Positions 24,649 to 33,021 of a stretch of DNA of 33,021 bases are shown here, in pieces; positions within the stretch are counted from its first letter, which is position 1, and every line of letters starts with the position of its first letter. The notes beneath the pieces were generated by a model. That model was not told where the DNA came from. It ran no database searches and saw only the letters and a program-made list of their open reading frames with translations. A program made the position numbers and the translations under genes. This stretch comes from Bacteroides sp. UBA1317 (lineage in GTDB: Bacteria > Bacteroidota > Bacteroidia > Bacteroidales > Bacteroidaceae): positions 16,260-49,280 of the forward strand of contig DBTL01000053.1 in the NCBI GenBank assembly GCA_002307035.1, given 5' to 3'.

Positions 24649-25098
24649 TTACTTCTTTTCTTTAAGTAAATCACGAATTTCGGTCAACAAGATTTCTTCT
24701 TTTGTTGGCTCAGGAGGTGTTGGAAGAGGCGTAGGGGACACTTCATTCTTCTTAGACATCCTACTCAATAATTTAATAAACAGAAAGATGGAAAATGCGA
24801 TGATAAGGAAATCGAAGGTTACCTGCAAGAAATTACCGTAATTCAACGTAACAGCGGCAACCTGTTTCCCATCCGCACCTGTTTCCGCAGCTTTCATCAC
24901 CCATTTCAGGTCCGCAAAGTTCACACCTCCAACCAACAGCCCGATAGGAGGCATAATAACGTCAGCTACTATGGAAGATACAATCTTACCAAAAGCTCCA
25001 CCTATAATTACACCTACAGCCATATCAATCACATTGCCTCTCATGGCAAATGATTTAAACTCTTGTAAAAGAAGACTTTTTCCCATGTTTTTTTTCAT
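24649..25098 (-). CDS. mscL: Large-conductance mechanosensitive channel
   Basis: 149 residues. 'FKSFAMRGNVIDMAVGVIIGGAFGKIV' (about 14-40) is the N-terminal helix and pore-lining TM1. 'FDFLIIAFSIFLFIKLLSRM' (about 99-118) is TM2, followed by a charged C-terminal helix, 'TKEEILLTEIRDLLKEKK'. The channel opens under membrane tension to release solutes during osmotic downshock. Homologs usually begin MGKS, so the ATG four codons further in (25086) is an equally good start. It lies 53 nt upstream of guaA in the same direction, with guaA having its own -7 element, and is divergent from gapA. Confidence 0.95.
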   Translation of the reverse strand: MKKNMGKSLLLQEFKSFAMRGNVIDMAVGVIIGGAFGKIVSSIVADVIMPPIGLLVGGVNFADLKWVMKAAETGADGKQVAAVTLNYGNFLQVTFDFLIIAFSIFLFIKLLSRMSKKNEVSPTPLPTPPEPTKEEILLTEIRDLLKEKK

Positions 25099-25137
25099 AT
25101 TTAAGAGTAATTATGTGCGAATATAAAAACAAATTCT

Positions 25138-25145
25138 TAATTTTG
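25138..25145 (+). promoter_or_regulatory. -7 element of the gapA promoter
   Basis: TAATTTTG is a perfect TAnnTTTG match, 80 nt before the gapA ATG. The -33 position shows no clear TTTG. The predicted leader is about 70 nt and A/T rich. Confidence 0.52.
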
Positions 25146-25225
25146 CACCGCATTAAAAATGAAATATGAAGTATTGCAACATATTTTGAACAATTATTAT
25201 AAGAACCCTTAAAAGTTTAAACAAA

Positions 25226-26233
25226 ATGATTAAAGTAGGTATTAATGGATTTGGCCGCATCGGACGCTTTGTTTTCCGCGCTGCTCAAACAAGAAATGAC
25301 ATTGAAATCGTAGGAATCAACGACCTTTGTCCGGTAGATTACTTGGCTTACATGTTGAAGTATGACACGGTACATGGTCAATTCAAAGGCACAATCGAAG
25401 CTGATGTAGAGAAAAACCAGTTAATCGTTAACGGTAAAGCTATCCGCATCACAGCTGAGAGAAATCCTGCTGATTTGAAGTGGGGCGAAGTTGCTGCTGA
25501 ATACGTTGTAGAATCTACTGGCTTGTTCTTAAGCAAAGACAAAGCTCAAGGTCACATCGATGCAGGTGCAAAATACGTTGTAATGTCTGCTCCTTCTAAA
25601 GATGACACCCCTATGTTTGTTTGCGGTGTTAACGAAAAGACTTATGCAGGACAACAATTCGTATCAAATGCTTCATGTACTACTAACTGTTTGGCACCTA
25701 TCGCTAAGGTATTGAACGACAAATACGGTATCACAGACGGTTTGATGACTACAGTTCACTCTACTACTGCTACTCAAAAAACAGTAGACGGTCCTTCTAT
25801 GAAAGACTGGAGAGGTGGTCGTGCTGCTTCAGGCAACATTATCCCTTCATCTACAGGTGCTGCTAAGGCTGTAGGTAAAGTTATCCCTGCTCTTAATGGC
25901 AAACTGACAGGTATGTCAATGCGTGTTCCTACTTTGGACGTTTCTGTAGTTGACTTAACTGTTAACTTGGCAAAACCTGCTACTTATGCAGAAATTTGTG
26001 CAGCAATGAAAGAAGCTTCTGAAGGCGAATTGAAAGGTATCCTTGGTTACACAGAAGACGCTGTTGTTTCTTCTGATTTCTTGGGTGATGCTCGTACTTC
26101 TATCTTTGATGCAAAAGCAGGTATCGCTTTGACTGATACTTTCGTTAAAGTTGTATCTTGGTATGACAACGAAATTGGCTATAGCAACAAAGTTCTTGAC
26201 CTTGTAGCTCACATGGCTTCTGTAAATAAGTAA
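25226..26233 (+). CDS. gapA: Type I glyceraldehyde-3-phosphate dehydrogenase
   Basis: 335 residues. The NAD-binding start 'KVGINGFGRIGRFVFRAA' (residues 3-20) and the catalytic Cys151 in 'SNASCTTNCLAP' are clear. 'WRGGRAASGNIIPSSTGAAKAVGKVIPALNGKLTG' and 'SWYDNEIGYSNKVLDL' near the end are family signatures. It oxidises glyceraldehyde 3-phosphate to 1,3-bisphosphoglycerate in glycolysis. Codon use is visibly more uniform than in its neighbours (many GCT, GGT, GTT and TCT codons), as expected of a very highly expressed gene. Single-gene unit with its own promoter and terminator. Confidence 0.97.
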   Translation: MIKVGINGFGRIGRFVFRAAQTRNDIEIVGINDLCPVDYLAYMLKYDTVHGQFKGTIEADVEKNQLIVNGKAIRITAERNPADLKWGEVAAEYVVESTGLFLSKDKAQGHIDAGAKYVVMSAPSKDDTPMFVCGVNEKTYAGQQFVSNASCTTNCLAPIAKVLNDKYGITDGLMTTVHSTTATQKTVDGPSMKDWRGGRAASGNIIPSSTGAAKAVGKVIPALNGKLTGMSMRVPTLDVSVVDLTVNLAKPATYAEICAAMKEASEGELKGILGYTEDAVVSSDFLGDARTSIFDAKAGIALTDTFVKVVSWYDNEIGYSNKVLDLVAHMASVNK

Positions 26234-26254
26234 TTATCTGATTACAATATATCG

Positions 26255-26291
26255 AAAACTGTTCCGATTCAATTCGGAGCAGTTTTTTTTT
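26255..26291 (+). terminator. Rho-independent terminator after gapA
   Basis: AAAACTGTTCCGA (26255-26267) pairs with TCGGAGCAGTTTT (26274-26286) with one T-G wobble, a 6-nt loop, and a T run to 26291. Confidence 0.92.
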
Positions 26292-26353
26292 GCAACAAAC
26301 TAATACTTTGTTAAAAAGCGGCTCATTCCGATATAAGTAATCTACAATTTTAG

Positions 26354-26361
26354 TATGTTTG
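26354..26361 (+). promoter_or_regulatory. Putative -7 element of the M3 peptidase operon
   Basis: TATGTTTG matches TAnnTTTG. It overlaps the first ATG of the open frame (26359), supporting translation from the ATG at 26404. No TTTG at -33. Confidence 0.45.
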
Positions 26362-26403
26362 TATTCTGAAAAAATAATTATAACCGCTCAATCTACGGAT
26401 TAT

Positions 26404-28500
26404 ATGAAAAAATTAAACCTAACATTATTTTTACTTTGTACAATTAGTATGATGCATGCACAGAATCCTTTCTTTGAAAAGTATAACACCCCACACCAAA
26501 CTGTCCCGTTTGATAAAATAAAAACCGAACATTACGAACCCGCTATTCAAGAAGGTATAAAGCAGCAAATAGCTGAAATAAACGAAATTGTAAACAATCC
26601 CAATGCACCAACGTTCGTTAATACCATATTAGCGTATGAAAAATCAGGGAAACTGCTAGATCAGGTTACCACCGTTTTTGGAAATCTACGCAGCGCCGAG
26701 ACGAATGATGATTTACAGGCACTTGCGCAAAAAATGATGCCACTATTAAGCGAGCACAGCAACAACATCAGTCTGAATGAGAAACTCTTCGACCGGATTG
26801 AAAAAGTATACAAACAAAGGAAGAAACTTCCTCTCACAATCGAACAAGCTAAGCTTCTTGAAAATGCTTATGACGGCTTTATCCGCAATGGAGCTAATCT
26901 AAAAGGAGAAGATAGAAATAAATATCGCGAACTGAGCAAGAAACTCAGTACATTGACGCTCAAATTCAGCGAAAACAATTTGAAAGAAGTGAATAACTAT
27001 CAAATGGTGCTGAAGGATAAGAAGCAATTGGCAGGATTGCCCGAAAGTGCGATAGAAGCTGCTGCTGAAACGGCTAAAGAAAAAGGAATTGAAGGATGGG
27101 CTTTCACCCTTCAGGCGCCAAGTTACATTCCCTTCCTGACCTATGCCGACAACCGTGAACTCCGGAAAGAACTCTATATGGCATACAACACCAAGTGTAC
27201 TCATGATAACGAGTACAACAATTTGGAAATCGTTAAAGAGATTGCCAACACTCGCATGGCAATTGCTCAACTCCTGGGCTACAAGGATTATGCAGAGTAC
27301 ACGCTCCAAAAACGCATGGCTCAAAACAGCGATGCCGTATACAAATTACTCAATCAACTGCTGGAGGCCTACACTCCTACTGCTAAAAAAGAATATAATG
27401 AGGTACAATCTCTGGCTCGTCAAACGGAAGGCGATAGCTTTCGCTTAATGCCATGGGATTGGAGTTATTATTCTAATAAGCTGAAAGATCAAAAGTTTAG
27501 CATCAACGAAGAGATGCTACGCCCTTACTTTGAACTCAGTCAGGTAAAAGAGGGTGTCTTCGGATTAGCAACCAAACTATATGGCATCACATTCAAGAAG
27601 AATCCTGATATCCCTGTTTATCATAAAGATGTAGATGCTTATGAAGTCTTTGATAAGGACGGTAGTTATCTTGCTGTTCTCTATACCGACTTCCATCCTC
27701 GTGCCGGCAAACGTTCGGGAGCATGGATGACCAGCTTTAAAGGACAATGGATTGATGAAAAAACAGGTGAAAATAGTCGTCCGCACATTACTTTAGTGAT
27801 GAACTTTACGAAGCCCACCGATAGCAAACCGGCTCTACTTACCTTCGATGAAGTAGAAACGTTTTTGCATGAATTCGGCCACAGCCTACATGGCATGTTT
27901 GCCAATTCAAACTATGAGAGCTTGAGTGGAACGAGTGTCTACCGTGACTTTGTAGAATTACCTTCTCAAATCATGGAGAATTTTGCCATTCAAAAAGACT
28001 TCCTTAACACTTTTGCCAAACATTATCAAACCAGTGAATTAATTCCGGATACATTGGTACAAAGACTAGTGGATGCCTCTAACTTTAACGCAGCTTACGG
28101 TTGCCTGCGACAAGTCAGTCTTGGATTACTTGACATGGCATGGTACACACGCTCTACCCCTTTCGATGGAGATGTAAAAGCCTACGAACAAAAAGCATGG
28201 GCCAAAGCTCAGATTCTTCCGGTTGTAGACGACGTTTGCATGAGCACACAATTCTCGCACATCTTTGCCGGAGGCTACTCAGCGGGGTATTACAGCTATA
28301 AATGGGCCGAAATATTGGATGCTGATGCTTTCTCACTCTTCAAACAAAAAGGTATTTTCAATAATGAAGTAGCCGAATCGTTCCGCAACAATATATTATC
28401 CAAAGGTGGCACAGAACATCCAATGGTTTTGTATAAACGTTTTCGCGGGCAAGAACCTACCATTGATGCATTGCTTATTAGAAATGGAATAAAAAAATGA
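26404..28500 (+). CDS. M3 family metallopeptidase (oligopeptidase/dipeptidyl carboxypeptidase type), exported
   Basis: 698 residues from the ATG at 26404. Residues 1-19 (MKKLNLTLFLLCTISMMHA) are a signal peptide, so the enzyme acts in the periplasm, unlike the cytoplasmic M3 enzymes of E. coli. The zinc motif HEFGH is at 489-493 and the third ligand Glu518 lies in 'YRDFVELPSQIMENF'. 'FSHIFAGGYSAGYYSYKWAEILDADAF' near 617 is the conserved substrate-binding region with the Tyr/His cluster. Substrates are short peptides. The start upstream at 26359 is rejected because it overlaps the -7 element and would bury the signal peptide. The gene overlaps the next by 4 nt (ATGA), indicating translational coupling. 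Confidence 0.94.
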   Translation: MKKLNLTLFLLCTISMMHAQNPFFEKYNTPHQTVPFDKIKTEHYEPAIQEGIKQQIAEINEIVNNPNAPTFVNTILAYEKSGKLLDQVTTVFGNLRSAETNDDLQALAQKMMPLLSEHSNNISLNEKLFDRIEKVYKQRKKLPLTIEQAKLLENAYDGFIRNGANLKGEDRNKYRELSKKLSTLTLKFSENNLKEVNNYQMVLKDKKQLAGLPESAIEAAAETAKEKGIEGWAFTLQAPSYIPFLTYADNRELRKELYMAYNTKCTHDNEYNNLEIVKEIANTRMAIAQLLGYKDYAEYTLQKRMAQNSDAVYKLLNQLLEAYTPTAKKEYNEVQSLARQTEGDSFRLMPWDWSYYSNKLKDQKFSINEEMLRPYFELSQVKEGVFGLATKLYGITFKKNPDIPVYHKDVDAYEVFDKDGSYLAVLYTDFHPRAGKRSGAWMTSFKGQWIDEKTGENSRPHITLVMNFTKPTDSKPALLTFDEVETFLHEFGHSLHGMFANSNYESLSGTSVYRDFVELPSQIMENFAIQKDFLNTFAKHYQTSELIPDTLVQRLVDASNFNAAYGCLRQVSLGLLDMAWYTRSTPFDGDVKAYEQKAWAKAQILPVVDDVCMSTQFSHIFAGGYSAGYYSYKWAEILDADAFSLFKQKGIFNNEVAESFRNNILSKGGTEHPMVLYKRFRGQEPTIDALLIRNGIKK

Positions 28501-28988
28501 AAATGAAAACTAAATATTTATGCTTTCTTATCCTTCTGTTTCCTCTGTTAAGTGGATGCAACGACACGGATGATGTAGCTAAGATTTTCTTGGGTAAAAC
28601 ATGGAAATTGACTGATATTCTTGAGGGAAACGCTTCAAGTGACTATTGGGATGGTGATGAAACAGCTGAAGAGGCATCTCGTACATTGATGCAAGAAGGC
28701 AGCAACTGCACTATTGCATTCAGCGGAACTATAACAGGAAATACCGTTGCCGGGACCTGCAGTGGCAGAGGAATTGACAACTCTTTTTCCGGAACATGGG
28801 AAGCTGATGGCGAGAGTCGCACATTCAGTTCTACCACAAACACAACCACCGATAGTGACGTACTAGGTAAAGCCTTTTTAGATGGGCTAAATAATGCGAC
28901 ATCATACAGTGGCGACGAAAGCAATTTATATATCTATTTCAAAGAAGAGGGGATAACAAAATGTCTTCTTTTTCACGTCCAAGAATAA
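28497..28988 (+). CDS. DUF4847 family lipoprotein
   Basis: 163 residues. 'LCFLILLFPLLSGC' gives a signal peptide with a lipobox and Cys21 as the lipidated residue, so the protein is probably anchored in an envelope membrane. The mature part is Ser/Thr- and Gly-rich and acidic ('FLGKTWKLTDILEG', 'CTIAFSGTITGNTVAGTCSG', 'FSGTWEADGESRTFSSTT'), resembling DUF4847 of Bacteroidales and the META/lipocalin-like small beta-barrel lipoproteins. No function is known to me. It starts within the stop codon of the M3 peptidase gene and ends 10 nt before the deaminase gene, so it is an internal operon member. Confidence 0.85.
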   Translation: MKMKTKYLCFLILLFPLLSGCNDTDDVAKIFLGKTWKLTDILEGNASSDYWDGDETAEEASRTLMQEGSNCTIAFSGTITGNTVAGTCSGRGIDNSFSGTWEADGESRTFSSTTNTTTDSDVLGKAFLDGLNNATSYSGDESNLYIYFKEEGITKCLLFHVQE

Positions 28989-28998
28989 AAGTCAGAAC

Positions 28999-29448
28999 AT
29001 GGAAACAGCACAACTGAAACAATTAGAATTGGACAAACGTTATATACGAATGGCCACAATATGGGCTGAAAATTCTTACTGCCAACGACGAAAAGTAGGA
29101 GCGCTTATCGTGAAAGAGAAAATGATTATCTCCGACGGATACAACGGAACTCCTTCCGGTTTTGAAAATATATGTGAAGATGAGAATAACCTGACTAAAC
29201 CCTATGTGCTTCATGCTGAAGCAAATGCCATAACTAAAATAGCTCGTTCAAACAATAGTAGCGACGGAGCTACCATGTATGTTACGGCTGCGCCATGCAT
29301 TGAATGCGCCAAATTAATCATCCAGGCTGGTATCAAACGAGTGATCTACTCGGAAAAATATCGATTGGAAGATGGTATCGATTTATTAAAACGTGCCGGC
29401 ATTGAAGTTCTGTATCTGGAACCCGAGAAAGCCGATAAAGAAATATAA
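28999..29448 (+). CDS. Deoxycytidylate (dCMP) deaminase-family protein
   Basis: 149 residues of the cytidine/deoxycytidylate deaminase fold. Zinc ligands and the catalytic Glu are visible: His72 and Glu74 in 'HAEANAI', and Cys100 and Cys103 in 'APCIECAKLI'. 'NSYCQRRKVGALIVKEKMIISDGYNGTPSG' (25-54) is the conserved substrate-side strand of the dCMP deaminase/ComEB group. The likely reaction is dCMP to dUMP, feeding thymidylate synthesis. It is 10 nt after the lipoprotein gene and 35 nt before the S41 protease gene, probably co-transcribed; no functional link to the peptidases is evident. Confidence 0.92.
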   Translation: METAQLKQLELDKRYIRMATIWAENSYCQRRKVGALIVKEKMIISDGYNGTPSGFENICEDENNLTKPYVLHAEANAITKIARSNNSSDGATMYVTAAPCIECAKLIIQAGIKRVIYSEKYRLEDGIDLLKRAGIEVLYLEPEKADKEI

Positions 29449-29483
29449 GTAACAAGAAAAAAACGTTCAAAACAAAAAAAGAT

Positions 29484-31223
29484 ATGCGTACAAGAAACTC
29501 TTCGAGGTTTATACCACTAGTCATTGCTATAAGTGTGGTAGTTGGAATTCTTATCGGGACTTTTTATGCGAAACATTTTTCGGGCAATCGCTTAGGAATT
29601 ATCAATAGTTCCTCTAATAAACTAAATGCCTTGTTGCGCATTGTCGACGATCAATATGTGGACACAGTAAACATGACCGATCTGGTTGAAAAAGCCATGC
29701 CACAGATTTTAGCCGAGCTTGATCCACACTCTACCTATATTCCCGCCAAAGATTTGGAGAATGTCAATTCTGAGTTGGAAGGCAGTTTTAGTGGAATCGG
29801 TATCCAATTCACCATACAAGATGACACGATTCATGTCAACAGCGTTATACAGGGAGGCCCTTCTGAAAAAGTGGGATTAATGGCAGGAGACCGTATCGTT
29901 TCTGTTAATGATACTTCATTTGTAGGCAAGAAGGTGACAAACGATGTAGCGATGCGTACCCTCAAAGGCCCCAAAGGGACTCAAGTAAAGTTGGGAGTTA
30001 AAAGAATGACAGAGAAAGATATTCTCAAATTTAATATCACCCGTGGGGATATACCTCAAAACACCATTGATGCCACCTACATGCTCAACAATAAATTCGG
30101 CTATATACAGATCAGCAAGTTCGGGCGCACCACACATGTCGAACTGCTCAATGCAATTGCTATTCTAAGCCATAAGAACTGTCAGGGTCTGGTTATCGAC
30201 TTAAGAGGAAACACAGGAGGATATATGGAAGCTGCTATTCGAATGGTAAATGAATTCTTACCTCAAGGCAAACTGATTGTATATACCCAAGGCCGTAAGT
30301 ATCCACGAACGGATGAATTTGCCAACGGAACCGGTAGCTGTCAGAAAATGCCTATTGTAGTATTGGTTGATGAGGGTTCGGCTTCCGCCAGCGAAATCTT
30401 CGCAGGCGCCATTCAAGATAACGACCGCGGTATGATCATTGGTCGCCGCTCTTTTGGTAAAGGTTTGGTGCAACAGCCCATCGATTTCAGCGACGGCTCT
30501 GCCATTCGTCTGACCATTGCCCGCTATTACACTCCTTCAGGACGTTGTATTCAGCGACATTACGAAAGTGGTAAAGATCAAAACTACGAAATGGATTGGC
30601 TCACCCGCTACGAGCATGGAGAGTTTTTCTCAAGAGACAGCATCAAATTAGATGAAAAACTTCGTTACTCAACCGGATTGGGACGGCCTGTTTATGGCGG
30701 TGGAGGCATCATGCCCGACCTCTTTGTGCCACAAGATACCACCGGAGTAAGTTCTTATCTGACCAGTGTACTCAACAAAGGATTAACCATACAATTTACT
30801 TTTCAGTACACCGACCGCAACCGTGATCAAATGAGTCAATATGAAGATGAAGGAACATTACTTACTTATCTACGTCACCAAAACCTGGTAGAACAGTTTG
30901 TTCGCTACGCTGATAGTAAAGGAATAAAGAGAAGAAACATACTTATCCAGAAATCGCATAAGTTACTTGAGCGAAACATTTATGGTAATATCATTTACAA
31001 CATGCTAGGAAAAGAGGCCTATATCAAATACTTCAATAATAGCGATACGACTGTGAAAAAAGCAATAGAAATACTAAAGAAAGGAGAAGCTTTTCCAAAA
31101 GCGCCCGCAGTTGTAAAACAACCCACAAAGAAAAATGAAGGAAAGAAAAAAAGAACTGCGCAAGCAAATAGCGTTAAAGAAAACCCGGTATTGCGCCTCT
31201 ACGCTAAAGTATCTTTCTGTTAA
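29484..31223 (+). CDS. S41 family C-terminal processing peptidase
   Basis: 579 residues. An N-terminal membrane anchor or signal (about 9-30) is followed by 'AMPQILAELDPHSTYIPA', a PDZ domain (about 95-170, 'FSGIGIQFTIQDD' through 'LMAGDRIVSVNDTSF') and the S41 catalytic domain. The Ser/Lys dyad is Ser301 in 'EGSASASE' and Lys326 in 'RRSFGKGLVQQ', exactly 25 residues apart as in tail-specific proteases. It trims proteins at C-termini in the periplasm. The last ~45 residues are Lys-rich and run 89 nt into the next gene in another frame, so the extreme C-terminus (about 551-579) is constrained by that overlap. Confidence 0.94.
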   Translation: MRTRNSSRFIPLVIAISVVVGILIGTFYAKHFSGNRLGIINSSSNKLNALLRIVDDQYVDTVNMTDLVEKAMPQILAELDPHSTYIPAKDLENVNSELEGSFSGIGIQFTIQDDTIHVNSVIQGGPSEKVGLMAGDRIVSVNDTSFVGKKVTNDVAMRTLKGPKGTQVKLGVKRMTEKDILKFNITRGDIPQNTIDATYMLNNKFGYIQISKFGRTTHVELLNAIAILSHKNCQGLVIDLRGNTGGYMEAAIRMVNEFLPQGKLIVYTQGRKYPRTDEFANGTGSCQKMPIVVLVDEGSASASEIFAGAIQDNDRGMIIGRRSFGKGLVQQPIDFSDGSAIRLTIARYYTPSGRCIQRHYESGKDQNYEMDWLTRYEHGEFFSRDSIKLDEKLRYSTGLGRPVYGGGGIMPDLFVPQDTTGVSSYLTSVLNKGLTIQFTFQYTDRNRDQMSQYEDEGTLLTYLRHQNLVEQFVRYADSKGIKRRNILIQKSHKLLERNIYGNIIYNMLGKEAYIKYFNNSDTTVKKAIEILKKGEAFPKAPAVVKQPTKKNEGKKKRTAQANSVKENPVLRLYAKVSFC

Positions 31224-31671
31224 AATATTAACGCTGCTCGAAAGCCACCCGGCTTTCAGAGCAGCGCAAACCGTTCTACTCTATTACTCCATGAAGGATG
31301 AAGTACAAACCCATGACTTCATCGAGAAATGGAGCAAAGACAAAAGAATACTTCTCCCTGTCGTAGTAGGTAATGATTTAGAACTACGTTTATATTCGGG
31401 AATACAATCACTACGCACTGGAAGCTATGGAATAGAAGAACCTGTAGGCGAACCCTTTACCGACTATGAGTCTATTGATATGGTGATTGTTCCGGGAGTT
31501 GCCTTTGATCTTTCAGGCAGACGCCTTGGGCACGGAAAAGGTTATTACGACAGATTGTTGCCGCATATCTCTGCTTACAAAATCGGTATTTGTTTCCCTT
31601 TCCAACTGGTAGAAGAAGTACCGTCGGAGGAATTTGATATTCGTATGGATACCATCATTACCTGTGAATAA
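31135..31671 (+). CDS. 5-formyltetrahydrofolate cyclo-ligase
   Basis: 178 residues. The family motif 'GRRLGHGKGYYDRLL' (about 129-143) binds ATP phosphate and folate, and 'VPGVAFDLSG' precedes it. The N-terminal basic helix 'KKELRKQIALKK' is typical, so the start at 31135 is needed even though it lies 89 nt inside the S41 gene; the next in-frame ATG (residue 53) would remove the conserved start. The enzyme converts 5-formyl-THF to 5,10-methenyl-THF with ATP. It ends the plus-strand run, 26 nt from the convergent DUF721 gene, with no obvious terminator between. Confidence 0.92.
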   Translation: MKERKKELRKQIALKKTRYCASTLKYLSVKILTLLESHPAFRAAQTVLLYYSMKDEVQTHDFIEKWSKDKRILLPVVVGNDLELRLYSGIQSLRTGSYGIEEPVGEPFTDYESIDMVIVPGVAFDLSGRRLGHGKGYYDRLLPHISAYKIGICFPFQLVEEVPSEEFDIRMDTIITCE

Positions 31672-31697
31672 GATACTGAGGTCTACGGAAAAAACAT

Positions 31698-31991
31698 TTA
31701 GCGAAAAATAATATTGGTGATGACGGTTGCCCCCACTTGACTATTGAGATTACGCACCAACATCTCCCTCCCCATCATCAACTCTTGCCGAAGTACAGAA
31801 GAAGTCAGGTGTACATATAAAACCTGATTTTTAATGAAAAGTTCCTTGGTATACGAATGAATGGTAGGTCCCAATACATCTTTCCACGCAGCAATCAACC
31901 GCTGTTCATTCAAAGGCGTTTCCAGACTTTCTTGTCGTAAGAATTGCTGAATCAACTTGCCTATCGGCTCCGCATCATTCCGTTTCATCAT
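31698..31991 (-). CDS. DUF721 family protein (DciA-like)
   Basis: 97 residues matching the short DUF721 domain: 'IGKLIQQFLRQESLETPLNEQRLIAAWKDVLGPTIHSYTKELFIKNQVLYVHLTSSVLRQEL'. DciA, a member in other bacteria, loads or supports the replicative helicase; whether this short form does so is inference, but its position directly downstream of recF, overlapping by 17 nt, fits a DNA replication role. Two ATG codons are adjacent (31991 and 31988). The GGAGG Shine-Dalgarno is 3 nt from the first and 6 nt from the second, so the second may be used. Confidence 0.85.
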   Translation of the reverse strand: MMKRNDAEPIGKLIQQFLRQESLETPLNEQRLIAAWKDVLGPTIHSYTKELFIKNQVLYVHLTSSVLRQELMMGREMLVRNLNSQVGATVITNIIFR

Positions 31992-33021
31992 TACCCTCCT
32001 TCATCTCATTAATTTCTCCCTGCTCTACGCGAAACATTTTATAGTCACTCCCCACATTAAAGAGGATTCGATCCAGATGTTCCCTATTGGTATCTGTTAT
32101 AAAAATTTGTCCGAAGTTATCGCCGGCTACTAGCTTCACTATCTGCTCTACACGAGACGCATCCAGCTTATCGAATATATCATCCAGCAATAACAACGGA
32201 ACACTACTGCCCGTTCTTTTTAAGAAATCGAACTGCGCCAGTTTCAAGGCTACCAGATATGTTTTGTTCTGCCCCTGCGAGCCTTCACGCTTTATCGGAA
32301 AATCACCCAGTAGCATGTTCAGCTCGTCTTTATGAATACCTCGCAATGAATAACCCATTATTCTGTCGCGCATACGACTCTCTTTCATCACCTCCAGCAA
32401 CGAAGCATTCCTGGCATGCGACTCATAGGCCAAACCGACCTGCTCCTTATCTTGCGATATGAACGAATAAAATGTTTGAAAAATAGGGATAAACTCGCGA
32501 ATAAACTCCTCACGCTTCCGAAACACCACTTCACCGGCATGCGCCATAGCCTCTTCCCACACCAGAAAAAGCTCTTCTTCTATCGGCTGTTCGCTCTTCA
32601 ACAAAGAATTTCGCTGTGCCATGGCCTTATTGTAACGGATCAATGCCTCCAGATATTCCTTATCATATTGCGATATCACCACATCCATGAAGCGACGACG
32701 CTCCTCACTGCCACCCGCAATCAATTCTGAATCGGCCGGTGAAACCATTACCAAAGGGATAAAGCCAATATGATCAGACAGACGTGTGTACTCTTTTTTA
32801 TTCCGCTTGAATTGCTTCTTCAACTTGCGCTTCATTCCACAATAGATCTCCTCCGGCGTTCCGTCGGGAGCTTCATACGCACCCTGAATCACAAAAAAAT
32901 CCTGATCATGACGGATGTTCTGAGAATCAATCGGATTCCCCGCGCTCTTACAAAATGAGAGAAAATACACAGCATCAAGCAAATTCGTTTTACCCATACC
33001 GTTTTGCCCGAAGAAGCAGTT
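31975..33021 (-). CDS. recF: DNA replication and repair protein RecF (N-terminus beyond the window)
   Basis: The frame stays open to the last base. Residues 'NCFFGQNGMGKTNLLDAVYFLSFCKS' at the window edge contain the Walker A motif G-x-N-G-x-G-K-T, with only about 30 residues expected before it, so the gene starts outside the window. Later segments are 'RRRFMDVVISQYDKEYLEAL', the signature-like 'GSQGQNKTYLVALKLAQF' and the Walker B region 'VPLLLLDDIFDKLDASRVEQIV'. RecF is an SMC-like ATPase that loads RecA at gaps with RecO and RecR. The internal ATG at 32997 is Met within the Walker A loop, not the start. The gene overlaps the DUF721 gene by 17 nt at its 3' end. Confidence 0.95.
   Translation of the reverse strand, partial: NCFFGQNGMGKTNLLDAVYFLSFCKSAGNPIDSQNIRHDQDFFVIQGAYEAPDGTPEEIYCGMKRKLKKQFKRNKKEYTRLSDHIGFIPLVMVSPADSELIAGGSEERRRFMDVVISQYDKEYLEALIRYNKAMAQRNSLLKSEQPIEEELFLVWEEAMAHAGEVVFRKREEFIREFIPIFQTFYSFISQDKEQVGLAYESHARNASLLEVMKESRMRDRIMGYSLRGIHKDELNMLLGDFPIKREGSQGQNKTYLVALKLAQFDFLKRTGSSVPLLLLDDIFDKLDASRVEQIVKLVAGDNFGQIFITDTNREHLDRILFNVGSDYKMFRVEQGEINEMKEGNDETE

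Overview
The window looks like a chromosomal stretch from a Bacteroides-type member of the Bacteroidales. The gene set fits: DUF5687 permease, DUF3667, DUF4847 lipoprotein, M3 and M16 peptidases with signal peptides, a GH57/GT4/GH133 glycogen cluster, and panC-panD beside a GT5-like protein. So do the promoters: several genes are preceded by the Bacteroides -7 element TAnnTTTG, sometimes with TTTG about 20 nt upstream, instead of an E. coli -35/-10 pair. No tRNA, rRNA, insertion sequence, prophage or CRISPR array was found. Almost everything is core housekeeping.

Layout. 1-1402: tail of a lipid-kinase-like gene and kdsA. 1500-7493 (+): M16 peptidase, DUF5687 membrane protein, ABC ATPase and TraB/GumN protein, closely spaced. 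7555-8451 (+): DUF3667 membrane protein. 8592-9212 (+): rplU-rpmA behind a strong promoter and a possibly structured leader. 9356-10630 (+): serS. 10772-13060 (+): a fused flavin/iron-sulfur oxidoreductase. 13341-14564 (-): panC-panD. 14815-15636 (+): a lone GT5-like domain followed by what may be the stub of a lost lipoprotein gene. 15836-20504 (-): debranching enzyme, GT4 glycosyltransferase, GH57. 20674-22815: rhomboid protease (+), MarC family (-), Crp/Fnr regulator (+). 23072-25098 (-): guaA and mscL. 25226-26233 (+): gapA. 26404-31671 (+): M3 peptidase, DUF4847 lipoprotein, dCMP-deaminase-like enzyme, S41 protease, 5-formyltetrahydrofolate cyclo-ligase. 31698-33021 (-): recF (cut by the window end) and a DUF721/DciA-like gene.

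How the genes work together. Glycogen metabolism is the main local pathway: an operon of debranching, GT4 and GH57 enzymes faces the GT5-like gene. Pantothenate synthesis (panC, panD), Kdo synthesis (kdsA), purine and one-carbon metabolism (guaA, cyclo-ligase), glycolysis (gapA), translation (rplU, rpmA, serS) and replication/repair (recF, DUF721) are also present.

The most unusual non-coding signal is a 103-nt element present twice (13102-13204 and 22838-22940). It has a 29-30 bp inverted repeat, an internal 22-nt direct repeat and a block-substituted loop. Both copies sit in the same kind of place: after a plus-strand gene, before a separate bidirectional terminator, at a convergent junction. 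I do not recognise it as a named family.
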